DNA of 64,000 nucleotides from Antedon mediterranea (taxonomy: Eukaryota > Echinodermata > Crinoidea > Comatulida > Antedonidae). A model generated the notes under the pieces. That model saw only the letters and a program-made list of their open reading frames with translations. It did not search any database and was not told the DNA's origin. Below, piece by piece: positions 36,117 through 47,713 of this stretch. Within the stretch, counting starts at the first letter, position 1. Each line of letters opens with the position of its first letter. Made by a program: the position numbers and the translations under genes. Where the stretch lies: NCBI RefSeq assembly GCF_964355755.1, contig NC_092675.1:14027312-14091311 (forward strand). The letters are read 5' to 3'.

Positions 36117-39010
36117 GGGTTTAGAATAGCTTCAAATCGCATTTTGAGACGTTTTAGACCATTTTGTGATTTTCGAAAAAACTTGTTAACATAAAAACAA
36201 AAAAGTGCTTAGAATAGCTTCAAATCGCATTTGGAAACGTTTTAGACCATTTTGTGATTTTCGAAAAAAATTGTTAACATAAAAACACCAAAGTGCTTAG
36301 AATCACATTATAAACCGTTTTAGACCATTTTGAGCATTTCAATAACAATTTTCACACAAAAACATCAAAGAGCACAAAATAGCTTAATATCGTATTTAAA
36401 AATGTTTTAGACCATTTTGAGCATTTAGATAAAACTTTTTCACACAAAACACCAAAGTGCTTAGAATAGCTTCAAATCGCATTTGGAGACGGTTTAGACC
36501 ATTTTGTGATTTTGAAAAAACTTGTTAACATAAAAACACCAAAGTGCTTAGAATAGCTTCAAATCGCATTTGGAGACGTTTTAGACCATTTTGTGATTTT
36601 CGAAAAAACTTGTTAACATAAAAACACCAAAGTGCTTAGAATAGCTTCAAATCACATTTGGAGACGTTTTAGACCATTTTGTGATTTTTGAAAAAACTTG
36701 TTAACATAAAAACACCAAAGTGCTTAGAATCACATTATAAACCGTTTTAGACCATTTTGAGCATTTCAATAACAATTTTCACACAAAAACATCAAAGAGC
36801 ACAAAATAGCTTAATATCGTATTTAAAAATGTTTTAGACCATTTTGAGCATTTAGATAAAACTTTTTCACACAAAACACCAAAGTGCTTAGAATAGCTTC
36901 AAATCGAATTTGGAGACGGTTTAGACCATTTTGTGATTTTGAAAAAACTTGTTAACATAAAAACACCAAAGTGCTTAGAATAGCTTCAAATTGCATTTGG
37001 AGACGTTTTAGACTATTTTGTGATTTTCGAAAAAACTTGTTAACATAAAAACACCAAAGTGCTTAGAATAGCTTAAAATCGTATTTGAAGACGTTTTATA
37101 CCATTTTGAGATTTTCGAAAAAACTTGGTTACACAAAAACATCAAAGTGCTTAAAATCACATTATAAACCGTTTTAGACCATTTTGAGCATTTCGATAAC
37201 ACTTTTCACATAAAAACTTCAAAGAGCACAAAATAGCTTAATATCGTATTTAAAAACGTTTTAGACCATTTTGAGCATTTCGACAAAACTTTTTCACACA
37301 AAACACCAAAGTGCTTAGAATAGCTTCAAATCGCATTTGGAGACGTTTTAGACCAATTTGTGCATTTCGATGAAACTTGATTACACAAAAACATCAAAGT
37401 GCTTAAAATCACATTATAAACCGTTTTAGACCATTTTGAGCATTTCGATAACACTTTTCACACAAAAACATCAAAGAGCACAAAATAGCTTAATATCGTA
37501 TTTAAAAACGTTTTAGACCATTTTGAGCATTTAGACAAAACTTTTTCACACAAAACTCCAAAGTGCTTAGAATAGCTTCAAATCGCATTTGGAGACGTTT
37601 TAGAACATTTTGTGTTTTTCGAAAAAACCTGTTAACATAAAAACACCAAAGTGCTTAGAATAGCTTCAAATCGCATTTGGAGACTATTTAGACCATTTTG
37701 TGATTTTTGAAAAAACTTGTTAACATAAAAACACGAAAGTGCTTAGAATAGCTTCAAATCGCATTTGGAAACGTTTTAGACCATTTTGTGATTTTCGAAA
37801 AAGATTGTTAACATAAAAACACCAATGTGCTTAGAATCACATTATACACCGTTTTAGACCATTTTGAGCATTTCGATAACAATTTTCACACAAAAACATC
37901 AAAGGGCACAAAATAGCTTAATATCGTATTTAAAAATGTTTTAGACCATTTTGAGCATTTAGATAAAACTTTTTCACACAAAACACCAAAGTGCTTAGAA
38001 TAGCTTCAAATCACATTTGGAGACGGTTTAGAACATTTTGTGATTTTGAAAAAACTTGTTAACATAAAAACACCAAAGTGCTTAGAATAGCTTCAAATCG
38101 CATTTGGAGACGTTTTAGACCATTTTGTGATTTTCGAAAAAACTTGGTTAAACAAAAACATCAAAGTGCTTAAAATCACATTATAAACCGTTTTAGACCA
38201 TTTTGAGCATTTCGATAACACTTTTCACACAAAAACATCAAAGAGCACAAAATAGCTTAATATCGTATCTAAAAACGTTTTAGACCATTTTGAGCATTTC
38301 GACAAAACTTTTTCACACAAAACACCAAAGTGCTTAGAATAGCTTCAAATCGCATTTGGAGACGTTTTAGACCAATTTGTGCATTTCGATGAAACTTGAT
38401 TACACAAAAACATCAAAGTGCTTAAAATCACATTATAAACCGTTTTAGACCATTTTGAGCATTTCGATAACACTTTTCACACAAAAACATCAAAGAGCAC
38501 AAAATAGCTTAATATCGTATTTAAAAACGTTTTAGACCATTTTGAGCATTTAGACAAAACTTTTTCACACAAAACACCAAAGTGCTTAGAATAGCTTCAA
38601 ATCGCATTTGGAGACGTTTTAGACCATTTTGTGCATTTCGATGAAACTTGGTTACACAAAAACATCAAAGTGCTTAAAATCACATTATAAATCGTTTTAG
38701 ACCATTTTGAGCATTTCGACAAAACTTTTTCACACAAAATACCAAAGTGCTTAGAATAGCTTCAAATCGCATTTGGAGACGTTTTAGACCATTTTGTGAT
38801 TTTCGAAAAAACTTTTTAACATAAAAACACGAAAGTGCTTAGAATAGCTTCAAATCGCATTTGGAAACGTTTTAGACCATTTTGTGATTTTCGAAAAAAC
38901 TTGTTAACATAAAAACACGAAAGTGCTTAGAATAGCTTCAAATCGCATTTGGAAACGTTTTAGACCATTTTGTGATTTTCGAAAAAAATTGTTAACATAA
39001 AAACACCAAA

Positions 39011-40560
39011 GTGCTTAGAATCACATTATAAACCGTTTTAGACCATTTTGAGCATTTCGATAACAATTTTCACACAAAAACATCAAAGAGCACAAAATAG
39101 CTTAATATCGTATTTAAAAATGTTTTAGACCATTTTGAGCATTTGGATAAAACTTTTTCACACAAAACACCAAAGTGCTTAGAATAGCTTCAAATCGCAT
39201 TTGGAGAGGTTTTAGACCATTTTGTGATTTTTGAAAAAAAATGTTAACATAAAAACACCAAAGTGCTTAGAATAGCTTCAAATCACATTTGGAGACGTTT
39301 TAGACCATTTTGTGATATTCGAAAAAACTTGTTAACATAAAAACACGAAAGTGCTTAGAATAGCTTCAAATCGCATTTGGAAACGTTTTAGACCATTTTG
39401 TGATTTTCGAAAAAACTTGTTAACATAAAAACACCAAAGTGCTTAGAATAGCTTCAAATCGCATTTGGAAACGTTTTAGACCATTTTGTTATTTTCGAAA
39501 AAAATTGTTAACATAAAAACACCAAAGTGCTTAGAATCACATTATAAACCGTTTTAGACCATTTTTAGCATTTCGATAACAATTTTCACACAAAAACATC
39601 AAAGAGCAAAAAATAGCTTAATATAGCATTTAAAAATGTTTTAGACCATTTTGAGCATTTAGATAAAATTTTTCACACAAAACACCAAAGTGCTTAGAAT
39701 AGCTTCAAATCGCATTTGGAGACGTTTTAGACCATTTTGTGATTTTTGAAAAAACTTGTTAACATAAAAACACCAAAGTGCTTAGAATAGCTTCAAATCA
39801 CATTTGGAGACGTTTTAGACCATTTTGTGATTTTCGAAAAAACTTGTTAACATAAAAACACGAAAGTGCTTAGAATAGCTTCAAATCGAATTTGGAAACG
39901 TTTTAGACCATTTTGTGATTTTCGAAAAAACTTGTTAACATAAAAACACGAAAGTGCTTAGAATAGCTTCAAATCGTATTTGGAAACGTTTTAGACCATT
40001 TTGTGATTTTCGAAAAAAATTGTTAACATAAAAACACCAAAGTGCTTAGAATCACATTATAAACCGTTTTAGACCATTTTGAGCATTTCGATAACAATTT
40101 TCACACAAAAACATCAAAGAGCACAAAATAGCTTAATATCGTATTTAAAAATGTTTTAGACCATTTTGAGCATTTAGATAAAACTTTTTCACACAAAACA
40201 CCAAACTGCTTAGAATAGCTTCAAATCGCATTTGGAGACGTTTTAGACCATTTTGTGATTTTTGAAAAAACTTGTTACCATAAAAACACCAAAGTGCTTA
40301 GAATAGCTTCAAATCACATTTGGAGACGTTTTAGACCATTTTGTGATTTTTGAAAAAACTTGTTAACATAAAAACACGAAAGTGCTTAGAATAGCTTCAA
40401 ATCACATTTGGAGACGTTTTAGACCATTTTGTGATTTTTGAAAAAACTTGTTAACATAAAAACATGAAAGTGCTTAGAATAGCTTCAAATCGCATTTGGA
40501 AACGTTTTAGACCATTTTGTGATTTTTGAAAAAACTTGTTAACATAAAAACACCAAAGTG
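39011..40560 (+). repeat. 516-bp hexamer higher-order repeat, about three copies
   Basis: The A/D hybrid marker TGCTTAGAATCACATT recurs at about 39012, 39528 and 40043, spaced 515-516 bp. The unit is B-C-A-A-A-A/D hybrid: 87+87+3x88+78 equals 516. The same unit and spacing occur at 43393-43910, 48747-49263, 50209-50725, 52601-53633 and 55327-55843, with multiples short by one or two A monomers at 9351-9779 (428 bp) and 50725-51065 (340 bp). Confidence 0.88.
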
Positions 40561-43500
40561 CTTAGAATAGCTTCAAATCACATTTGGAGACGTTTTAGAC
40601 CATTTTGTGATTTTCGAAAAAACTTGTTAACATAAAAACACGAAAGTGCTTAGAATAGCTTAAAATCGCATTTGGAGACGTTTTAGACCATTTTGTGATT
40701 TTCGAAAAAACTTGTTAACATAAAAACACCAAAGTGCTTAGAATAGCGTCAAATCGTATTTGGAGACGTTTTAGACCATTTTGTGCATTTCGATGAAACT
40801 TGGTTACACAAAAACATCAAAGTGCTTAAAATCACATTATAAATCGTTTTAGACCATTTTGAGCATTTAGATAAAACTTTTTCACACAAAACACCAAAGT
40901 GCTTAGAATAGCTTCAAATCGCATTTGGAGACGTTTTAGACCATTTTGTGATTTTTGAAAAAACTTGTTAACATAAAAACACCAAAGTGCTTAGAATAGC
41001 TTCAAATCGCATTTGGAGACGTTTTAGACCAATTTGTGATTTTCGAAAAAATTTATTAACATAAAAATACCAAAGTGTTTAGAATAGCTTAAAATCGCAT
41101 TTGGAGACGTTTTAGACCATTTTGTGATTTTCGAAAAAACTTTTTAACATAAAAACACCAAAGTGCTTAGAATAGCTTCAAATCGCATTTGGAGACGTTT
41201 TAGACCATTTTGTGATTTTTGAAAAAACTTGTTAACATAAAAACACCAAAGTGCTTAGAATAGCTTCAAATCGTACTTAGAGACGTTTTAGACCATTTTG
41301 TGCATTTCGATGAAACTTGGTTATACAAAAACATAAAAGTGCTTAAAATCACATTATAAACCATTTTAGACCATTTTGAGCATTTCGATAACACTTTTCA
41401 CACAAAAACATCAAAGAGCACAAAATAGCTTAATATCGTATTTAAAAACGTTTTAGACCATTTTGAGCATTTCGACAAAACTTTTTCACACAAAACACCA
41501 AAGTGCTTAGAATAGCTTCAAATCGCATTTGGAGACGTTTTAGACCATTTTGTGATTTTCGAAAAAACTTGTTAACATAAAAACATCAAAGTGTACAGAA
41601 TAACTTCAAATCGCATTTGGAGACCGTTTTAGGCCAATTTGTGATTTTCGAAAAAAACTTGTAAACCTAAAAATACCAAAGTGTTTAGAATAGCTTCAAA
41701 TCGCATTTGGAGACGTTTTAGACCATTTTGTGATTTTCGAAAAAACTTGTTAACATAAAAACACCAAAGTGCTTAGAATAGCTTCAAATCGCATTTGGAG
41801 ACATTTTAGACCAATTTGTGATTTTTGAAAAAACTTGTTAACATAAAAACACCAAAGTGCTTACAATAGCTTCAAATCGTATTTGGAGACGTTTTAGACC
41901 TTTTTGAGATTTTCGAAAAAAATTGTTAACATAAAAACACAAAAGTGCTTAGAATCACATTATAAACCGTTTTAGACCATTTTGAGCATTTCGATAACAA
42001 TTTTCACACAAAAACATCAAAGAGCACAAAATAGCTTAATATCGTATTTAAAAATGTTTTAGACCATTTTGAGCATTTTGATAAAACTTTTTCACACAAA
42101 ACACCAAAGTGCTTAGAATAGCTTCAAATCGCATTTGGAGACGTTTTAGACCATTTTGTGATTTTTGAAAAAACTTGTTAACATAAAAACACCAAAGTGC
42201 TTAGAATAGCTTCAAATCGCATTTGGAAACGTTTTAGACCATTTGCTGATTTTCGAAAAAGATTGTTAACATAAAAACACCAAAGTGCTTAGAATCACAT
42301 TATAAACCGTTTTAGACCATTTTGAGCATTTCGATAACAATTTTCACACAAAAACATCAAAGAGCACAAAATAGCTTAATATCGTATTTAAAAATGTTTT
42401 AGACCATTTTGAGCATTTCGATAAAACTTTTTCACACAAAACACCAAAGTGCTTAGAATAGCTTCAAATCGCATTTGGAGACGGTTTAGACCATTTTGTG
42501 ATTTTGAAAAAACTTGTTAACATAAAAACACCAAAGTGCATAGAATAGCTTCAAATCGCATTTGGAGACGTTTTAGACCATTTTGTGATTTTCGAAAAAA
42601 CTTGTTAACATAAAAACACCAAAGTGCTTAGATAAGCTTCAAATCGTATTTGGAGACGTTTTAGACCATTTTGAGATTTTCGAAAAAACTTGGTTACACA
42701 AAAACATCAAAGTGCTTAAAATCACATTATAAACCGTTTTAGACCATTTTGAGCATTTCGATAACACTTTTCACACAAAAACATCAAAGAGCACAAAATA
42801 GCTTAATATCGTATTTAAAAACGTTTTAGACCATTTTGAGCATTTCGACAAAACTTTTTCACACAAAACACCAAAGTGCTTAGAATAGCTTCAAATCGCA
42901 TTTGGAGACGTTTTAGACCAATTTGTGCATTTCGATGAAACTTGATTACACAAAAAACATCAAAGTGCTTAAAATCACATTATAAACCGTTTTAGACCAT
43001 TTTGAGCATTTCGATAACACTTTTCACACAAAAACATCAAAGAGCACAAAATAGCTTAATATCGTATTTAAAAACGTTTTAGACCATTTTGAGCATTTAG
43101 ACAAAACTTTTTCACACAAAACACCAAAGTCCTTAGAATAGCTTCAAATCGCATTTGGAGACGTTTTAGACCATTTTGTGATTTTTGAAAAAATTTGTTA
43201 ACATAAAAACACCAAAGTGCTTAGAATAGCTTCAAATCACATTTGGAGACGTTTTAGACCATTTTGTGATTTTCGAAAAAACTTGTTAACATAAAAACAC
43301 GAAAGTGCTTAGAATAGCCTCAAATCGCATTTGGAAACGTTTTAGACCATTTTGTGATTTTCGAAAAAACTTGTTAACATAAAAACACGAAAGTGCTTAG
43401 AATCACATTATAAACCGTTTTAGACCATTTTGAGCATTTCGATAACAATTTTCACACAAAAACATCAAAGAGCACAAAATAGCTTAATATCGTATTTAAA

Positions 43501-45166
43501 AATGTTTTAGACCATTTTGAGCATTTAGATAAAACTTTTTCACACAAAACACCAAAGTGCTTAGAATAGCTTCAAATCGCATTTGGAGACGTTTTAGACC
43601 ATTTTGTGATTTTTGAAAAAACTTGTTAACATAAAAACACCAAAGTGCTTAGAATAGCTTCAAATCACATTTGGAGATGTTTTAGACCATTTTGTGATTT
43701 TTGAAAAAACTTGTTAACATAAAAACACGAAAGTGCTTAGAATAGCTTCAAATCACATTTGGAGACGTTTTAGACCATTTTGTGATTTTTGAAAAAACTT
43801 GTTAACATAAAAACACGAAAGTGCTTAGAATAGCTTCAAATCGCATTTGGAAACGTTTTAGACCATTTTGTGATTTTCGAAAAAGATTGTTAACATAAAA
43901 ACACCAATGTGCTTAGAATCACATTATAAACCGTTTTAGACCATTTTGAGCATTTCGATAACAATTTTCACACAAAAACATCAAAGAGCACAAAATAGCT
44001 TAATATCGTATTTATAAATGTTTTAGACCATTTTGTGATTTTCGAAAAAACTTTTTCACACAAAACACCAAAGTGCTTAGAATAGCTTCAAATCGCATTT
44101 GGAGACGTTTTAGACCATTTTGTGATTTCGATGAGACTTGATTACACAAAAACATCAAAGTGCTTAAAATCACATTATAAACCGTTTTAGACCATTTTGA
44201 GCATTTCGATAACACTTTTCACACAAAAACATCAAAGAGCACAAAATAGCTTAATATCGTATTTAAAAACGTTTTAGACCATTTTGAGCATTTAGACAAA
44301 ACTTTTTCACACAAAACACCAAAGTGCTTAGAATAGCTTCAAATCGCATTTGGAGACGTTTTAGAACATTTTGTGTTTTTCGAAAAAAACTGTTAACATA
44401 AAAACACCAAAGTGCTTAGAATCACATTATAAACCGTTTTAGACCATTTTGAGCATTTCGATGAAACTTGATTACACAAAAACATCAAAGTGCTTAAAAT
44501 CACATTATAAACCGTTTTAGACCATTTTGAGCATTTCGATAACACTTTTCACACAAAAACATCAAAGAGCACAAAATAGCTTAATATCGTATTTAAAAAC
44601 GTTTTAGACCATTTTGAGCATTTAGACAAAACTTTTTCACACAAAACACCAAAGTGCTTAGAATAGCTTCAAATCGCATTTGGAGACGTTTTAGAACATT
44701 TTGTGTTCTTCGAAAAAACCTGTTAACATAAAAACACCAAAGTGCTTAGAATAGCTTCAAATCGCATTTGGAGACGTTTTAGACCATTTTGTGATTTTTG
44801 AAAAAACTTGTTAACATAAAAACACCAAAGTGCTTAGAATAGCTTCAAATCACATTTGGAGACGTTTTAGACCATTTTGTGATTTTCGAAAAAACTTGTT
44901 AACATAAAAACACCAAAGTGCTTAGAATAGCGTCAAATCGTATTTGGAGACGTTTTAGACCATTTTGTGATTTTCGAAAAAACTTGTTAACATAAAAACA
45001 CCAAAGTGCTTAGAATAGCTTCAAATCGCATTTGGAGACGGTTTAGACCATTTTGTGATTTTGAAAAAACTTGTTAACTTAAAAACACCAAAGTGCTTAG
45101 AATAGCTTCAAATCGCATTTGGAGACGTTTTAGACCATTTTGTGATTTTCGAAAAAACTTGTTAAC

Positions 45167-45170
45167 ATAA
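45167..45170 (+). repeat. Target site duplication ATAA, left copy
   Basis: The satellite GTTAAC-ATAA-AAACACC is split by the LTR element, and ATAA is present on both sides (second copy 47710-47713). Confidence 0.85.
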
Positions 45171-46257
45171 TGTAAGGATGTGGACGACAACACAAAAGGA
45201 AAAACACGCCTTTTCTCACTTTTACCACGGTCCGGTGGTGTATTTGGTTTTAATTTGTTTTTAGCATAACAATAGAGATCAGTATGGTCCTGAAAACCAC
45301 AAAATTAATACAATGAGAAACAAAAGTAAATAATATTCTAAAATACAAGCCAATTCTTAGTAACGACCTCAACTTAACAGGCGACTCTAATAAAAAGGAT
45401 TCTCTCTGAGGACTGCGACTATTACATCAAACGGCACGTCTACCTAAACAGCCTCTGTATACTTTGTTAGAGTATACAAATACCTAATTAATTACCTACA
45501 CAATTGCATCATAAGTGCCTGAATATTACTAGAATAAATGCATGTTGGAATTTACTCACACTATTTGAATACTAAACTTAGTCTATTCATTGAATCAAGG
45601 AGTTATAATCTTAGGTTTGTGTAAAATATATAAACAATAACAAATCCATGGGCGCAGCCATTTTGTATGATAAATAGAGGGCGCACTACATGACGATCTA
45701 TCACGAGCATGGTAGCCTCGTGTATACAAATTAATCAAGTGTGAACTGTAGGATGAACTATTTTATACAAACTGTTAACTAGAAACTATCTTCTATAAAC
45801 TAAACATTACTAAATCTATCTAAACATATTTTGTTAATACAAAGAAGGTTTATCACAAAAGTATATATTATAACATTATATGGCATAAAATCCTAGTTCA
45901 AAGATTGTAACACAATACTATTCAATAGGCTTCCTAACTGCACATTCCATGAGTCAAGGTTAACCCAAAACAAATGTCTAGGCCTATGAATGCAATCATC
46001 TTAAAATACAACATTAATGTTTCTTAAACATAACAGAATCTTATAAATGTATAACAAAGTAATATATGTAAAAAGTAGAGTAATTACCTTTTAATCAGAT
46101 CTTTAATTAAGTAAGAGACAAAACTATCTGCTTCCTTGACCGGTTCATGAATACAAAAGAAAACAAATCATTTAAAAAAGACTGTTACAATTATAGGGGG
46201 CAGCAACACCTATAGGGGGCAGTATTTAATTATCACATGATTAGATTAATCCCCACA
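45171..46257 (-). repeat. 3' LTR of the retroelement (1087 bp)
   Basis: Same sequence as 46623-47709 at an offset of 1452 bp. It includes the TATAAAA box at 45761-45767 and a possible ATTAAA polyadenylation signal (complement of 45248-45253). It supplies the stop codon of the internal ORF. Confidence 0.9.
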
Positions 46258-46564
46258 CTCCCCTGTTTAAGCTGAGTTTGTCCTCAAACTTAATATTATT
46301 CACAACAAGAAGAATCTTTTCAGTATTTTCAGAGTCAATGCCAGCATCATCAGGCCAGTCAGGGTAAACGTCCCCAGTACCATCGTCTTCAACAAAGGAC
46401 TCTACACATTCCCCTTCGGCTCCCACAAAGTGTCTCATCTTCTTCTCTGGGAGAACATATACTGTGTTTCCATTACCATGGGCAGCACGCCTAGTTGCTT
46501 CTAGTTCGGCTCTTAGCTCATCAACCGTCCTCTGCACATCTCGCAACGATGCCTTGCTTGCCAT
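46241..46564 (-). CDS. Short Gag-like ORF running into the 3' LTR (107 aa)
   Basis: The ATG at 46564-46562 opens a frame that stops inside the 3' LTR. Residues about 1-40 (SLRDVQRTVDELRAELEATR) predict a coiled coil. Then VYVLPEKKMRHFVGAEGE and VESFVED resemble the KxRxFxG...VExFxED region at the start of the Gag capsid in many Ty3/Gypsy elements. After about residue 65 the sequence becomes an acidic stretch (GDVYPDWPDD) and a tail FEDKLSLNRGVWGLI encoded over the polypurine tract, a position where a full-length Pol would end. I infer an internal deletion that joined the Gag start in frame to the polyprotein end, removing all enzymes. It probably does not act as a normal Gag. An alternative GTG start lies one codon upstream. 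Confidence 0.65.
   Translation of the reverse strand: MASKASLRDVQRTVDELRAELEATRRAAHGNGNTVYVLPEKKMRHFVGAEGECVESFVEDDGTGDVYPDWPDDAGIDSENTEKILLVVNNIKFEDKLSLNRGVWGLI
46258..46268 (-). promoter_or_regulatory. Polypurine tract of the retroelement
   Basis: AAACAGGGGAG on the - strand directly precedes the 3' LTR, which begins TGTGGGG at 46257. This is the usual plus-strand priming site. Confidence 0.8.
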
Positions 46565-46601
46565 CACTGATCTCTAATGTTAAAGCCAAATACGATCCAC
46601 G

Positions 46602-46619
46602 ATCCCACTTCTGACACCA
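46602..46619 (-). promoter_or_regulatory. Primer binding site, tRNA-Leu type
   Basis: On the - strand TGGTGTCAGAAGTGGGAT begins three bases after the 5' LTR. Its complement ATCCCACTTCTGACACCA matches the 3' end of animal tRNA-Leu (CAA type) as I know it, including the CCA tail. This fixes the element orientation. Confidence 0.85.
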
Positions 46620-46622
46620 AAT

Positions 46623-47709
46623 TGTAAGGATGTGGACGACAACACAAAAGGAAAAACACGCCTTTTCTCACTTTTACCACGGTCCGGTGGTGTATTTGGT
46701 TTTAATTTGTTTTTAGCATAACAATAGAGATCAGTATGGTCCTGAAAACCACAAAATTAATACAATGAGAAACAAAAGTAAATAATATTCTAAAATACAA
46801 GCCAATTCTTAGTAACGACCTCAACTTAACAGGCGACTCTAATAAAAAGGATTCTCTCTGAGGACTGCGACTATTACATCAAACGGCACGTCTACCTAAA
46901 CAGCCTCTGTATACTTTGTTAGAGTATACAAATACCTAATTAATTACCTACACAATTGCATCATAAGTGCCTGAATATTACTAGAATAAATGCATGTTGG
47001 AATTTACTCACACTATTTGAATACTAAACTTAGTCTATTCATTGAATCAAGGAGTTATAATCTTAGGTTTGTGTAAAATATATAAACAATAACAAATCCA
47101 TGGGCGCAGCCATTTTGTATGATAAATAGAGGGCGCACTACATGACGATCTATCACGAGCATGGTAGCCTCGTGTATACAAATTAATCAAGTGTGAACTG
47201 TAGGATGAACTATTTTATACAAACTGTTAACTAGAAACTATCTTCTATAAACTAAACATTACTAAATCTATCTAAACATATTTTGTTAATACAAAGAAGG
47301 TTTATCACAAAAGTATATATTATAACATTATATGGCATAAAATCCTAGTTCAAAGATTGTAACACAATACTATTCAATAGGCTTCCTAACTGCACATTCC
47401 ATGAGTCAAGGTTAACCCAAAACAAATGTCTAGGCCTATGAATGCAATCATCTTAAAATACAACATTAATGTTTCTTAAACATAACAGAATCTTATAAAT
47501 GTATAACAAAGTAATATATGTAAAAAGTAGAGTAATTACCTTTTAATCAGATCTTTAATTAAGTAAGAGACAAAACTATCTGCTTCCTTGACCGGTTCAT
47601 GAATACAAAAGAAAACAAATCATTTAAAAAAGACTGTTACAATTATAGGGGGCAGCAACACCTATAGGGGGCAGTATTTAATTATCACATGATTAGATTA
47701 ATCCCCACA
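46623..47709 (-). repeat. 5' LTR of the retroelement (1087 bp)
   Basis: On the - strand it starts TGTGGGGATT at 47709 and ends ATCCTTACA at 46623. A TATAAAA box lies at 47213-47219 on the - strand. Downstream of it is a CAAAATGGCTGCGCC motif resembling a YY1 site (complement near 47105-47120). Near the LTR start, a TGCCCCCTATA motif occurs twice, 17-18 bp apart. These are plausible promoter parts. Transcription start and polyadenylation site are not resolved. Confidence 0.9.
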
Positions 47710-47713
47710 ATAA
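47710..47713 (+). repeat. Target site duplication ATAA, right copy
   Basis: Second copy of ATAA. The interrupted A monomer continues with AAACACCAAAGTGC. Confidence 0.85.

Larger units (their letters stand above)
36117..45170 (+). repeat. Satellite array, block II
   Basis: Same monomer classes and orientation as block I. It begins with the remaining part of the monomer split by the 3.76-kb insertion. The stretch 36895-38150 has marker order matching 19700-21000 and 60230-61500, for example AACTCCAAAGTGC at 37555, 20384 and 60890. Private rearrangements occur near 44000-44750, where D-B-C units are inserted between two variant A monomers. No gene is visible in this block. Confidence 0.96.
45171..47709 (-). 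mobile_element. Non-autonomous LTR retrotransposon, Ty3/Gypsy-like
   Basis: A complete short element on the - strand: two LTRs of 1087 bp each, beginning TGTGGGG and ending CTTACA in element orientation, 365 bp between them, a primer site next to the 5' LTR and a polypurine tract next to the 3' LTR, flanked by a 4-bp ATAA duplication. The internal region keeps the start of a Gag-like frame and lacks protease, reverse transcriptase, RNase H and integrase. Reading the two LTRs line by line, I found no difference, so insertion is recent. It would depend on a full-length relative for movement. Assignment to Ty3/Gypsy rests on the primer and tract layout and on the Gag-like motif, and is moderately sure. 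Confidence 0.9.
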
